Shown here piece by piece: positions 1 to 9,325 of a stretch of DNA of 64,000 nucleotides. Position 1 is the first letter of the stretch. Each line of letters opens with the position of its first letter. Position numbers and translations under genes: made by a program. This DNA is from Sphingomonas sp. NFR04 (GTDB lineage: Bacteria > Pseudomonadota > Alphaproteobacteria > Sphingomonadales > Sphingomonadaceae), in assembly GCF_900114095.1 (NCBI RefSeq), contig NZ_FORV01000002.1, positions 496,001 to 560,000 of the forward strand. The letters are read 5' to 3'. The notes under the pieces were generated by a model. It was not told where the DNA came from. It was given only the letters and a program-made list of their open reading frames with translations, and searched no databases.

Positions 1-561
1 TATGGCGTCGGCGACCAGATGAGCCATTACGGCGTCAATGCAGGCGTGCCCAAGACGCTGATCCAGTATCTGATCCGCTGGAGCGTCGAGAGCGGCCAGT
101 TCGACGGCGAGGCAGCCACGGTGCTGCTCTCCATCCTCGATACCGAGATTTCGCCCGAGCTGGTGCCAGCGGATGCCGACGGCAAGATGCAGAGCACGCA
201 GGACCGGATCGGCCCGTACGAGTTGCACGATTTCTTCCTCCACCATATCGCGCGCTTCGGGCTCAAGCCGTCCAAGGTCGCGTTCCTCGCCTGGCACGCC
301 TGGAAGGATGCCGAGGCGGGCCTGTGGCCGATCGGATTTCCGGCGGAAGGGCGCAACAGCTATGACCTGGCGACCATCGCCAAATGGCTGGAAACCTTCC
401 TCTTCCGCTTCTTCCAGATCAGCCAGTTCAAGCGTTCGGCGCTGCCCAACGGGCCCAAGGTCTCGGGTGCCGCCGCACTCAGCCCGCGCGGCGACTGGCG
501 CGCGCCGTCGGACAGCGTCGCGACCGCGTGGATCGAGGAACTGCGCGCCGCCCTGCCCTGA
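1..561 (+). CDS. nadE: NAD(+) synthetase, C-terminal part (left edge cut)
   Basis: The reading frame is open from base 1 and ends at the TGA at 559-561, so about 186 C-terminal residues are visible. The segment [19 protein letters not shown] and the later [12 protein letters not shown] stretch match the C-terminal synthetase domain of glutamine-dependent NAD+ synthetases, which amidate nicotinic acid adenine dinucleotide in the cytoplasm. The methionine at 19 is internal and not a start. The gene converges on a histidine kinase gene only 6 bp away. Whether an N-terminal nitrilase domain is present lies outside the window. Confidence 0.88.
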   Translation, partial: YGVGDQMSHYGVNAGVPKTLIQYLIRWSVESGQFDGEAATVLLSILDTEISPELVPADADGKMQSTQDRIGPYELHDFFLHHIARFGLKPSKVAFLAWHAWKDAEAGLWPIGFPAEGRNSYDLATIAKWLETFLFRFFQISQFKRSALPNGPKVSGAAALSPRGDWRAPSDSVATAWIEELRAALP

Positions 562-567
562 GCGGCC

Positions 568-2169
568 TCAGCCGCGGGCGACCGCGCGAATCTTGCGCAG
601 CAGCTCGTGCGATTCGAAGGGCTTGCGCAGGATGGTGACGTTGGGCGCAGCGATCGCGTCGAGCTTGTTGGAATCCGCGAAGCCGGTGATCAGAATCACC
701 GGCAGCTGCGGATCGGTAGTCGCGACCTGGGTGGCGACTTCGCTGCCGCTCAGCTCGGGCATGGCGAAGTCGACCACCAGCGCGCCGAAGCGTCGGCCCT
801 GCACCAAGGCCACCCCGGCAGCGCCATCGGCCGCTTCCTCGACCACGGCCCCCGCCGAGCGCAGCATCTCGGCGAGCGACGCCCGGACATGTGCGTCGTC
901 GTCAACCAGCGCGATCGTCAGACCCGCCAGGCTGATCCGCTCGTCGCGGGCGGAATCGTCCTGCACATCGCGGCGTGGCTCTACCGTCGCGAGCGGCAGC
1001 AGCAAGGTGACGGTGGTGCCCTGCCCGAGCTCGCTGTCGATCAGCAGCGTGCCGCCCGACTGGCGCAGCACCCCGAACGCCATCGACAGGCCCATGCCGG
1101 TGCCCTTGCCGACGCCCTTGGTGGAAAAGAACGGCTCCACGGCACGCGCGACCACCTCGGGCGGCATGCCCATGCCGGTATCGGCGATGCGCAGCGCGAC
1201 ATAGTCACCGGCCGGCAGGTCGGGCGCCACCTTGCCGCTGCGCAGCTCGGCCGAGATCGTCAGCACGCCGCCTTCGGGCATCGCATCGCGTGCGTTGAAG
1301 GCGAGGTTGAGCACCGCGAGTTCGAGCTGCAGCGCATCGGTCTGCACGTTCCACACGGGATCGATCCGCTCGATCCGTACGCGCCCGAGCGGCGCCACCG
1401 CGCGCTCGACGAGCCCGGCCATGCCGCCGACCAGCTCGGCCAGTCGCACCGACTTCACGTCGAGCCGCTGCTTGCTGGAGAAAGCGAGCAATTGCCCGGT
1501 CAGCTGGCGCCCCCGCTCCACCGCATCGAGCGCGCTCGAGGTCCAGCGGATCACGCGATCGGCATCGTCGGGCTTGCGCGAGATCAGCTCGAGATTGCCG
1601 GCGATCGCCTGCAGCAGGTTATTGAAATCATGCGCGATCCCGCCGGTCAGCTGGCCCACCGCCTCCAGCTTCTGCGCCTGGAGCAATGCCGCCTCGACAT
1701 TCTCGCGCTGGGCGACTTCGCTCTTCAGCTCGGCGAGCGCGGCATCGCGCTGTTCCACCATCGCGGCGAGCTGGGCGTTGGCCTCCTTCAGCTTTTCCGA
1801 CGACGGCAGCCTAGTCAGCGAGAGCAGGAGCGGCCAGAGCAGGATCGCGGTGGTCACCGATGCCGCTGCCGTCACCAGCTTGATCAGCGCCTCCAGCCCG
1901 TAGAGCGGGCTGAACAGCGTCACCACGCCCATCACATGCGTCATGCCGCAGGCGAGGATGAACAGCGCGAAGCACCAGAAGACCCAGCCGAACGCCAGAT
2001 CCTTGCGGCTCCGCACCAGCGCCACCAGCGCGATCGGGATCGAGAAATATGACAGCGCTATCAGCGCATCGGCGACGATGTGCGTCCACAGCAGAAGCGG
2101 CTGCCACGACAGGCAATAGCCGTGGGGCGAGTAGTTGCCGCTCCAGAAGGCTGCGAACACGCTTTCCAT
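568..2169 (-). CDS. Hybrid sensor histidine kinase with ethylene-receptor-like membrane domain and C-terminal receiver
   Basis: A 533-residue protein. Residues 25-118 form three or four membrane helices resembling the plant ETR1 ethylene-binding domain. Asp34, Tyr41, Ile71, Cys74 and His78 have exactly the spacing of ETR1 Asp25, Tyr32, Ile62, Cys65 and His69, where Cys and His bind copper. A coiled coil (about 120-165) leads to a HisKA domain with phospho-acceptor His180 in GGIAHDFNN. An ATPase domain (N, G1 DTGMGMP and G2 GTGMGLS boxes) follows, then a receiver domain (412-533) with Asp467. Autophosphorylation with phosphotransfer to the receiver is expected. The ligand is inferred only from the domain. 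No output regulator gene is adjacent. Confidence 0.9.
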   Translation of the reverse strand: MESVFAAFWSGNYSPHGYCLSWQPLLLWTHIVADALIALSYFSIPIALVALVRSRKDLAFGWVFWCFALFILACGMTHVMGVVTLFSPLYGLEALIKLVTAAASVTTAILLWPLLLSLTRLPSSEKLKEANAQLAAMVEQRDAALAELKSEVAQRENVEAALLQAQKLEAVGQLTGGIAHDFNNLLQAIAGNLELISRKPDDADRVIRWTSSALDAVERGRQLTGQLLAFSSKQRLDVKSVRLAELVGGMAGLVERAVAPLGRVRIERIDPVWNVQTDALQLELAVLNLAFNARDAMPEGGVLTISAELRSGKVAPDLPAGDYVALRIADTGMGMPPEVVARAVEPFFSTKGVGKGTGMGLSMAFGVLRQSGGTLLIDSELGQGTTVTLLLPLATVEPRRDVQDDSARDERISLAGLTIALVDDDAHVRASLAEMLRSAGAVVEEAADGAAGVALVQGRRFGALVVDFAMPELSGSEVATQVATTDPQLPVILITGFADSNKLDAIAAPNVTILRKPFESHELLRKIRAVARG

Positions 2170-2241
2170 CCATCCCCCTGCCGCCGGCCGTCGCCGACAG
2201 AAAATTGCGCACGACCTAGCGCATGATAATGCGAAGCGGAA

Positions 2242-2772
2242 CTAAGGAAAAAACCCGGTGACGTTCGAAAGATCGTCGCAGGAGTTGATGTTGGGAATGG
2301 CTGCCCCCCAATCGATTGCCGTGGCGCCGGCATGCGCGGCCCAGGCCTGCATCGAGCTGCGCGCGCCGGACGCGATATAGGCATCGCACAAGGGTGCAAG
2401 CGCGGCATCCCAGATGCCGAGCACCGGCAGCTGCGCGACGAAGCAAGACCCATGGCGCGCCACCAGCGCTTCCAGCAGCGGCGCGGGCAGCAGCGGCGTG
2501 TCGCACGGCGCGACGAGGACGCGCGCCGCACCGAGCTCGGCAGCTTCATGGAGTGCAGCGTTGAGGCCGCCCAGCGGCCCCAGGCCCGGCGCCGGACGAT
2601 CGGGCACCCCCCCCTCGCCCGCGCGCCCGCAGAGGATCACACCATCGCAATGGGGCGCCAGAGCCGCGGCGACATGGTCGATCAATGCACGCCCGTCGAG
2701 CGCCGCCAGCGCCTTGTCCGATCCGAAGCGCCGCGCCTGCCCGCCCGCCAAAATCGCGCCGAGCGGCTTCAT
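2242..2772 (-). CDS. mobA: Molybdenum cofactor guanylyltransferase MobA
   Basis: 176 residues. The N-terminal LGAILAGGQARRFGSDKAL is the nucleotide-binding signature of MobA, which transfers GMP from GTP to molybdopterin to form MGD in the cytoplasm. The length is slightly below the usual ~190. The start codon overlaps the fdhD stop in an ATGA, so the two are probably translationally coupled. Together with the molybdopterin oxidoreductase across the divergent promoter this makes a small molybdo-enzyme maturation locus. Confidence 0.9.
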   Translation of the reverse strand: MKPLGAILAGGQARRFGSDKALAALDGRALIDHVAAALAPHCDGVILCGRAGEGGVPDRPAPGLGPLGGLNAALHEAAELGAARVLVAPCDTPLLPAPLLEALVARHGSCFVAQLPVLGIWDAALAPLCDAYIASGARSSMQAWAAHAGATAIDWGAAIPNINSCDDLSNVTGFFP

Positions 2773-3518
2773 GGCACCAGCCGCAGCATGGCGTCCGGCC
2801 GCACCAGTGCAGCCATCCGCAATCCCGCTTCACGGGCGCGCTCTGCCGCCAGGGCAGTCGGTGCGGAGATCGCCGCCAGCAGCGGGCAGCCCGCCAGCAC
2901 CGCCTTCTCGACCAGCTCGAACGAGCAGCGCGCGCTGATCAGCGCGAAGCCGCCGTCCCAGCCAAGCCCCTGCCGCGCCATCGCGCCGACCAGCTTGTCG
3001 AACGCATTGTGGCGGCCGACATCCTCGCGAACCAGGCGGATCTCGCCCTCGGCCGAGCAGAGCGCCGCGGCATGGGCCGCCCCCGTCTCGCGGTTGAGCG
3101 GCTGATGGTCGCGCAGCGCCTCGGCCGCGCGGAAGATCGCCGCCGACGATGCCGTGCTTTCCGCTTCGATCCTCGGCAATGGACGGAGCGCCGCTTCGAG
3201 ATTGTCGATCCCGCACAGCCCGCAGCTCGAATCGGTCGTGCGGTGCCGCACCCGCTCGATCACCACCGCGGGATCGGCCAGCGTCACGCGCAGCACCACG
3301 CCCTGCTCGGCCCGGTGGCTTTCCACGTCGACCGCAGCCCCCAGCCGCTCGGCCGCGACGAAGCCGGTCGCGAAATCTTCCAGGTCCGTGGGCGTCGCCA
3401 TCATCACGGCATAGCCCAAACCGTTGATCTCGATCGCAACCGGCACTTCCGCGATCAAGCTGCGTTGGAGCCGGGTCTCCGACCCGTCGGGCGTCACGCG
3501 ATCGAACCACATATCCAT
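2769..3518 (-). CDS. fdhD: Formate dehydrogenase accessory sulfurtransferase FdhD
   Basis: 249 residues from the ATG at 3518 (MDMWFDRV). A TTG at 3572 would add 18 residues but runs into the divergent gene's leader, and an ATG at 3512 is also possible. The family signature SSCGLCG, which carries the sulfur-transferring cysteines, is present, as is the conserved DVGRHNAFDKLVG motif. FdhD moves sulfur from IscS-type desulfurases to the molybdenum of formate dehydrogenases. It is coupled to mobA by a 4-bp overlap and is divergent from its likely client enzyme. Confidence 0.9.
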   Translation of the reverse strand: MDMWFDRVTPDGSETRLQRSLIAEVPVAIEINGLGYAVMMATPTDLEDFATGFVAAERLGAAVDVESHRAEQGVVLRVTLADPAVVIERVRHRTTDSSCGLCGIDNLEAALRPLPRIEAESTASSAAIFRAAEALRDHQPLNRETGAAHAAALCSAEGEIRLVREDVGRHNAFDKLVGAMARQGLGWDGGFALISARCSFELVEKAVLAGCPLLAAISAPTALAAERAREAGLRMAALVRPDAMLRLVP

Positions 3519-3583
3519 GGGTTCAGGATAGGCGGGCGCGGTTGGCGGGTATAGGGGCAAGACTGGTTGCAAGGAGCGTGGCG

Positions 3584-5845
3584 ATGGCCCGGGCGAAAGA
3601 CGGAACGATTCATTATTCGGGCGCCGAGGGCGGCTGGGGCTCGATGCGCGGCATGGCGCTGGTCGCCGGCGACGAGCGCCCGAGCGCCGATGCCCTGAAG
3701 ACGCTCGCCAAGCAGAACAAGCCCGGCGGCATGATGTGCACCTCCTGCGCCTGGACCAAGCCGGCCAAGCCGCACATGTTCGAATTCTGCGAGAACGGCG
3801 CCAAGGCGACTTTGTGGGACCTTACCACCCGCCGCGCGACGCCGGAGTTCTTCGCCCAGCACACGCTCAGCGAGCTGAAGGGCTGGAGCGACTATGACCT
3901 GGAACAGGCCGGCCGCCTGACCAACCCGATGCGCTACGACCGCGCCACCGACAAGTACCTCCCCTGCACCTGGGAGGAGGCCTATCGCGCGATCGGCCAG
4001 AAGCTGCGCGGCTATGATCCCAAGAGCACGATCTTCTACGCCTCGGGCAAGGCCAGCCTGGAGACCAGCTATGCCTGGGCGCTGTTCGCGCGGATGTATG
4101 GCCACAACAACCTGCCCGACAGCTCGAACATGTGCCACGAGACCACCTCGGTCGCGCTCAAGTCGACGATCGGCGCGCCGGTCGGCACCTGCGTGCTCGA
4201 GGATTTCGAGCATTGCGATGCGATCTTCTTCTTCGGCCAGAATACCGGCACCAACAGCCCGCGCTTCATCCACACGCTAACCGCCGCCCGCAAGCGCGGC
4301 GCCAAGATCGTGACGTTCAATCCGATCCGCGAAAAGGGCCTGCTGGAATTCCGCAACCCGCAGAGCATCCAGATGGTGACCGGCGGCAAAACCAAGATTT
4401 CCGACCAATATTATCAGCTGAAGCCCGGCAGCGACATTTCCGCCATGCTCGGCATCGCCAAGCATGTGCTGGCCGAGGAGGATCGCCGCGGCGGCGTGAT
4501 CGACCATGCCTTTATCGCCGAGCACACGCACGGGTTCGAGGCGTTCGCCGAGAAGGTCCGCGCCACCAGCTGGGAGACGATCGAGGCGGAGACCGGCCTG
4601 CCGCGCGCCGACCTGATCGCCGCCGCCGATGTGTATATCGAGGCCGAAAGCGCGATCGGCATCTGGGGCATGGGGCTCACCCAGCATGTCGGCGGCTATG
4701 ACAATGTCGCGGGCGTGGTGAATCTGATGCTGCTGCGCGGGAATATCGGCCGGCTCGGCGCGGGCGTCTCGCCGGTGCGCGGCCATTCCAACGTGCAGGG
4801 CCAGCGCACCGTCGGCATCTCCGAGAAGCCCGAACTGGTGCCGCTCGACCAGCTGTCCGAGCAATATGGCTTCCAGCCGCCGCGCGACGAGGGCTACACC
4901 ACCGTCACCGGCTGCGAGGCGATCGCCGAGGGCAAGATCAACGCGTTCCTGGGGCTCGGCGGCAATTTCCTCCGCGCCATCCCCGATCACCGGGTGATGG
5001 AGAAGGCCTGGACCCGGATGGGTCTCACCGTGCAGATCGCGACCAAGCTCAACCGCGGCCATCTGTTCTGCGGCGAAACCGCCTATCTGCTGCCCACCCT
5101 GGTCCGCTCGGAGCGCGACGTGCGCGACGGCACCCCGCAGGTGGTGACGATGGAAGACAGCCTCAGCTGCATCCACGGCTCGATCGGGGAGGCCAAGCCG
5201 GCGAGCCCGCACCTGCAGCCCGAGCTGGCGATCGTCGCCGGCATCGCCGAGGCGACGCTGGACCCCAACCCGAACGTTCCGTGGGAAGCCTGGTCGAGCG
5301 ACTATGCGCTGGTCCGCGATGCGATCGAGACGACCTATCCGGACAAGTTCAAGGACTTCAACCAGCGGCTGTTCACCCCTGGCGGCTTCTTCAAGGGCAA
5401 CAGCGCGCGCGATCGCAACTGGGAGACCAAGAGCGGCAAGGCCGAGTTCACCGTGCCGGAGCATCTCAACGCCACCGGCTTCGCCGAGGCGGCTGGCGTC
5501 TACCGCCTGATGACACTGCGCTCGAACGACCAGTTCAACACGACGGTCTACGGCTATTCGGATCGCCTGCGCGGCATCGAGGGCAAGCGCGACGTGCTGC
5601 TGATCAGCCCCAAGGAGATGGAACGTGCCGGCCTGAAGGAAGGCCAGCGCGTGGCGCTGGTGGGGGATGATTCGGATGGTGTCGATCGCACGGTCGAAGG
5701 GCTGGAGGTCCTGCCCTTCAACCTGCCCGAGGGCTGTGTGGCCGGCTATTATCCCGAGCTCAACCCGCTGATCGCGCTTCGTCACCACGACGGCGCCTCG
5801 AAGACCCCGGCCGCGAAATCGGTGCCGGTGCGCATCCGCATCTGA
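3584..5845 (+). CDS. FdhF/YdeP-family molybdopterin oxidoreductase (formate dehydrogenase-like)
   Basis: 753 residues from the ATG at 3584, preceded by AAGGAG at 3571-3576; the frame is open further upstream to an alternative start at 3542. The N-terminus has a CX2CX13C set (Cys52, Cys55, Cys69) for an iron-sulfur cluster. SSNMCHE places Cys184 as the probable molybdenum ligand. The molybdopterin domain, with PVRGHSNVQG, and the C-terminal dinucleotide-binding domain (RSNDQFNTTVYGY) follow. It has no signal peptide, so it is cytoplasmic. The divergent fdhD-mobA pair supports a formate-dehydrogenase-like role, but YdeP-type members have unclear substrates and the fourth cluster cysteine is not evident. 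Confidence 0.88.
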   Translation: MARAKDGTIHYSGAEGGWGSMRGMALVAGDERPSADALKTLAKQNKPGGMMCTSCAWTKPAKPHMFEFCENGAKATLWDLTTRRATPEFFAQHTLSELKGWSDYDLEQAGRLTNPMRYDRATDKYLPCTWEEAYRAIGQKLRGYDPKSTIFYASGKASLETSYAWALFARMYGHNNLPDSSNMCHETTSVALKSTIGAPVGTCVLEDFEHCDAIFFFGQNTGTNSPRFIHTLTAARKRGAKIVTFNPIREKGLLEFRNPQSIQMVTGGKTKISDQYYQLKPGSDISAMLGIAKHVLAEEDRRGGVIDHAFIAEHTHGFEAFAEKVRATSWETIEAETGLPRADLIAAADVYIEAESAIGIWGMGLTQHVGGYDNVAGVVNLMLLRGNIGRLGAGVSPVRGHSNVQGQRTVGISEKPELVPLDQLSEQYGFQPPRDEGYTTVTGCEAIAEGKINAFLGLGGNFLRAIPDHRVMEKAWTRMGLTVQIATKLNRGHLFCGETAYLLPTLVRSERDVRDGTPQVVTMEDSLSCIHGSIGEAKPASPHLQPELAIVAGIAEATLDPNPNVPWEAWSSDYALVRDAIETTYPDKFKDFNQRLFTPGGFFKGNSARDRNWETKSGKAEFTVPEHLNATGFAEAAGVYRLMTLRSNDQFNTTVYGYSDRLRGIEGKRDVLLISPKEMERAGLKEGQRVALVGDDSDGVDRTVEGLEVLPFNLPEGCVAGYYPELNPLIALRHHDGASKTPAAKSVPVRIRI

Positions 5846-5867
5846 TAGCATCACCCGCGCCGCGGAG

Positions 5868-5900
5868 ACGGCCGCCGGCTCTTGTCGGCGGCCGTTCTTA
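5868..5900 (+). terminator. Rho-independent terminator after the molybdopterin oxidoreductase
   Basis: A perfect 10-bp inverted repeat (5868-5877 with 5886-5895) with an 8-base loop is followed by TCTTA, 22 bp after the stop codon. The U-tract is short. Confidence 0.65.
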
Positions 5901-5949
5901 TGCTAGGCAGCGGACAACGTTGACAAACGATCCGGGAGGAGAGGACGAC

Positions 5950-8169
5950 ATGAAGCGACACACCCTCAAGCTGGCAGCGCCGCTGCTGGCGCTCGCCGCC
6001 ACCACCGCCTTCACGGCACCCGCGCTGGCCCAGCAGCAGGCCTCGCGCCCCTGGACCAACGCCAAGCTTTCGCCCGACGCGCGCGCCAAGGCGATCCTCG
6101 CGCAGATGACCGAGGACGAGAAGCTGACCCTGGTCTTCGGCCTGTTCGGCACCGACTTCGCGCCGAAGAACTTCAAGACCCCCGCCGAGGCGCGTCCGGG
6201 CTCCGCCGGCTATATCCCCGGCATCCCGCGGCTGGGCATCCCGGCGCAGTGGCAGACCGATGCCGGCGTCGGCGTCGCGACCCAGGGCGGAGCCGAGCGC
6301 AAGCGCGGCCGCACCTCGCTCCCCTCGGGAATCGCGACCGCTGCGACCTGGGACCCCGCCCTCGCCTTCAAGGGCGGCGCGATGATTGGGGCTGAGGCGC
6401 GCGCCTCGGGCTTCAACGTGATGCTCGCGGGCGGCGTCAACCTGCTGCGCGAGCCGCGCAACGGCCGCAATTTCGAATATGGCGGTGAGGACCCGCTGCT
6501 CGCCGGCACGATCGTCGGCGCGCAGATCGCCGGCATCCAGTCCAACCACATCATCTCCACCGTGAAGCATTATGCGATCAACGACCAGGAGACCGATCGC
6601 AACAAGATGAACGCGGTGCTCGATCGCACCGCCGCGCGGATGAGCGACCTGCTCGCCTTCAACATCGCGATCGAGAAGTCCGATCCGGGCTCGGTGATGT
6701 GCAGCTACAACAAGGTCGACGGGCTCTGGGCGTGCGAGCAGCCCTGGCTGCTGACCGACGTGCTGCGCCGCGACTGGGGCTGGAAGGGCTTCGTCATGTC
6801 CGACTGGGGCGCCACCCATACCACCGTCGCCGCCGCCAATGCGGGCCTGGAGCAGGAATCGGGCTGGCCCTTCGACGAGCAGCCCTATTTCCGCGAGCCG
6901 CTCAAGGCGGCGATCGCCAAGGGCGAGGTGAGCAAGGCGCGCCTGGACGAGATGGCCCATCGCATCCTGCGCTCGATGTTTGCCCACGGCCTGTTCGACC
7001 ATCCGATCACCAGCGCGCCGCTCGATCTCGCGCCGGCGATGCTCAGCGCGCATGCCGACGTGACCCGCGCCGATGCCGAGGCGGCCATCGTGCTCCTCCA
7101 GAACAAGGGCGACGTGCTGCCGCTGGTGGGCAGCGCCAAGCGGATCGTCGTGATCGGCGGCCATGCCGACAAGGGCGTGCTGGCGGGCGGCGGCTCGTCG
7201 CTGGTCTATCCGGTCGGCGGCAATGCGGTGCCGAACACCGAGCCGAAGGTCTGGCCGGGCCCGATCATGTACCATCCGTCCTCGCCGCTGGAGGCGCTGC
7301 GCCGCCAGCTGCCGGGCGCGCAGATCAGCTATGTCGACGGCAGCGATGCCGCGGCGGCCGCGGCGGCGGCCAAGCAGGCCGATGTCGCGCTGGTGTTCGC
7401 CACGCAGTGGGCGGGCGAGTCGTTCGACGTGTCGCTCGGCCTTACCGACAACCAGGACGCGCTGATCGAGGCGGTCGCGGGTGCCAACGCCAAGACGGTG
7501 GTGGTGCTGGAGACCGGCGGGCCGGTGCTCACCCCCTGGGCCGACAAGACCGCCGCGATCCTCGAGGCCTGGTATCCCGGCACGGCCGGCGGCGAAGCCA
7601 TTGCCAATGTGCTGACCGGCAAGGTGAACCCCTCGGGCCACCTCCCCGCCAGCTTCCCGCGCAGCGTCTCGCAACTGCCCAAGCCGAGCGCGCCCAACGA
7701 AGGCGAGACGCGCTATGCCGAAGGCGCCGCGGTCGGCTACAAATGGTATGATGCGAAGGGCGACAAGCCGCAGTTCGCCTTCGGCCATGGCCTGTCCTAC
7801 ACCCGCTTCGCCTATTCGGGCCTGAAGGCCAGCGCGCCCAAGGGCCAGGTGACCGTCACCTTCACCCTCCGCAACACCGGCGCCCGCGCCGGCGCCGACG
7901 TGGCGCAGGTCTATGTGTCGGGCGCCGGCTGGGAGGCACCGAAGCGGCTGGGTGCGTTCCAGAAGGTGTCGCTGGCGCCGGGCGCGTCCAAGACCGTGTC
8001 GGTCACCGTCGATCCGCGCCTGCTCGCGGTATTCGACGGCGCGGCGCACCAGTGGAAGATCGCCGGTGGCAGCTACAAGGTGCTGCTCGGCCAGTCGGCC
8101 GAGGACATCGTCGCCACGACCACCGTCACCGTGCCGGCACGCACGCTGCCGGTGAGCTGGCATCCCTGA
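5950..8169 (+). CDS. Periplasmic beta-glucosidase, glycoside hydrolase family 3
   Basis: 739 residues from the ATG at 5950, with GGGAGGAGAGG just upstream. A signal peptide ends near residue 27 (APALA). The GH3 N-terminal domain contains the catalytic nucleophile Asp285 in VMSDWGATH, the KHYAIND motif (Lys206, His207) and the EYGGEDP substrate loop. The GH3 C-terminal domain and a fibronectin III-like domain (about 620-710, GAFQKVSLAPG) complete the typical bacterial architecture. It likely removes terminal glucose from beta-linked oligosaccharides in the periplasm. It stands alone between two terminators. Confidence 0.93.
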   Translation: MKRHTLKLAAPLLALAATTAFTAPALAQQQASRPWTNAKLSPDARAKAILAQMTEDEKLTLVFGLFGTDFAPKNFKTPAEARPGSAGYIPGIPRLGIPAQWQTDAGVGVATQGGAERKRGRTSLPSGIATAATWDPALAFKGGAMIGAEARASGFNVMLAGGVNLLREPRNGRNFEYGGEDPLLAGTIVGAQIAGIQSNHIISTVKHYAINDQETDRNKMNAVLDRTAARMSDLLAFNIAIEKSDPGSVMCSYNKVDGLWACEQPWLLTDVLRRDWGWKGFVMSDWGATHTTVAAANAGLEQESGWPFDEQPYFREPLKAAIAKGEVSKARLDEMAHRILRSMFAHGLFDHPITSAPLDLAPAMLSAHADVTRADAEAAIVLLQNKGDVLPLVGSAKRIVVIGGHADKGVLAGGGSSLVYPVGGNAVPNTEPKVWPGPIMYHPSSPLEALRRQLPGAQISYVDGSDAAAAAAAAKQADVALVFATQWAGESFDVSLGLTDNQDALIEAVAGANAKTVVVLETGGPVLTPWADKTAAILEAWYPGTAGGEAIANVLTGKVNPSGHLPASFPRSVSQLPKPSAPNEGETRYAEGAAVGYKWYDAKGDKPQFAFGHGLSYTRFAYSGLKASAPKGQVTVTFTLRNTGARAGADVAQVYVSGAGWEAPKRLGAFQKVSLAPGASKTVSVTVDPRLLAVFDGAAHQWKIAGGSYKVLLGQSAEDIVATTTVTVPARTLPVSWHP

Positions 8170-8178
8170 CGAGAACCG

Positions 8179-8210
8179 CCCCGCGCGCTTAGAGCGGCGC
8201 GCGGGGTTTT
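8179..8210 (+). terminator. Rho-independent terminator of the GH3 gene
   Basis: A perfect 10-bp GC stem (8179-8188 with 8197-8206), 8-base loop and TTTT tail begin 9 bp after the stop codon. The convergent Gfo/Idh gene ends at 8215, immediately beyond it. Confidence 0.85.
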
Positions 8211-8214
8211 CAGC

Positions 8215-9234
8215 TCAAGCGACCGGGATACGCCGTCCCGCTTCGGCGCTCTGCCGGGCCAGTTCGATCAGCTGGAGCCCGGCAAGCGCATCCATCGCTG
8301 CGACCGGCGGTGCCGCGCCGTCACGGATCGCCGCCGCCACCCCCGCATAGAATCGCCGATACTCACCGCGCTCGGACGCGATGGTTTCGGTCGAACCGTC
8401 GGGCAGCGTCAGCACGCCGTACTGCGCCGGGTCCTCCAGGCCATGTCCCGGATCGCGCACCGAGCCCCCTGCCCGCATCGCCGTCTCCTGCGGGTCGAGC
8501 CCGTACTTCACGAAGCTGCCGCCACGCCCGTGCAGCGCGAAGCGCGGCCGCGCCGCGGCGATCATCCGCGAACTCGCCAGCACCACGCGGCGCGCGCCGT
8601 AGAACAGCGTCAGCGTGAAATAATCGTCGACCGGACTGTTGCCGCGCTGGCGGGCGACATCGCCCTGCACCGCCTCGGGCATGCCGAACAGCACCAGTGC
8701 CTGGTCGATCATGTGCGGCCCGAGGTCGAGCAGCTGCCCGCCGCCCTCCGCTTCCTTCCAGGCCTGGGACAATTCGGGGCGGAAGCGGTCCCAATGCGCC
8801 TCGAACAGCAGGATCTCGCCCAGTCGGTCGCTTTGGACCAGCGCCTGCACCGCAAGGAAATCGCTATCCCAACGGCGATTATGGAACGGCACCAGCAGCC
8901 GCCCCTGCTCCTCGGCCAGCGCGATCAGCGCCTCGGCCTCGACGGCGCTGGGCGTCAGCGGCTTGTCGATCACGACATGCTTGCCCGCCTCCAGGGCCGC
9001 CTTGGCGAGCGGGAAATGCGTCGCGTTGGGGGTGGAGACGACCACCAGCTCGATCGAAGGATCGGCGATCAATGCCTCGGGCGAGATCGCCGGCACCCCC
9101 GGATAGGCGTTCGCGACAGCCTCGGCGCGCGAGGTGCCGACGGCCGCCAGTTCGAGCCCGTCCACCGCGTCGACCAGCGGTGCGTGGAAGGCGGTGCCGC
9201 CTAGGCCGAAGCCGATCAGGCCGGTGCGGATCAT
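8215..9234 (-). CDS. Gfo/Idh/MocA family NAD(P)-dependent oxidoreductase
   Basis: 339 residues. The N-terminal Rossmann motif IGFGLGG is at about residues 8-14, the catalytic-region EAGKHVVIDKPL motif near 90-101, and a C-terminal GFO_IDH domain follows with LLDLGPHMIDQAL carrying the conserved His. Members oxidise or reduce sugars and inositols. The specific substrate cannot be read from sequence. A convergent beta-glucosidase neighbour fits carbohydrate metabolism, but they are not an operon. Confidence 0.88.
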   Translation of the reverse strand: MIRTGLIGFGLGGTAFHAPLVDAVDGLELAAVGTSRAEAVANAYPGVPAISPEALIADPSIELVVVSTPNATHFPLAKAALEAGKHVVIDKPLTPSAVEAEALIALAEEQGRLLVPFHNRRWDSDFLAVQALVQSDRLGEILLFEAHWDRFRPELSQAWKEAEGGGQLLDLGPHMIDQALVLFGMPEAVQGDVARQRGNSPVDDYFTLTLFYGARRVVLASSRMIAAARPRFALHGRGGSFVKYGLDPQETAMRAGGSVRDPGHGLEDPAQYGVLTLPDGSTETIASERGEYRRFYAGVAAAIRDGAAPPVAAMDALAGLQLIELARQSAEAGRRIPVA

Positions 9235-9325
9235 GAGGTTCTCCCGTTGCCGTGCAGCTCCGGCCTAGCGGCAATGGACCGTGTTTCCAAGCAACCCCCG
9301 GCACCTGCGCGGGAAGCCGGAAGGG

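Noticed and set aside
5851..8163. 770-codon open frame antisense to the GH3 gene
   Set aside because: It mirrors the codon bias of the real gene, has an Arg/Gly/Ala-rich composition and no recognisable domain.
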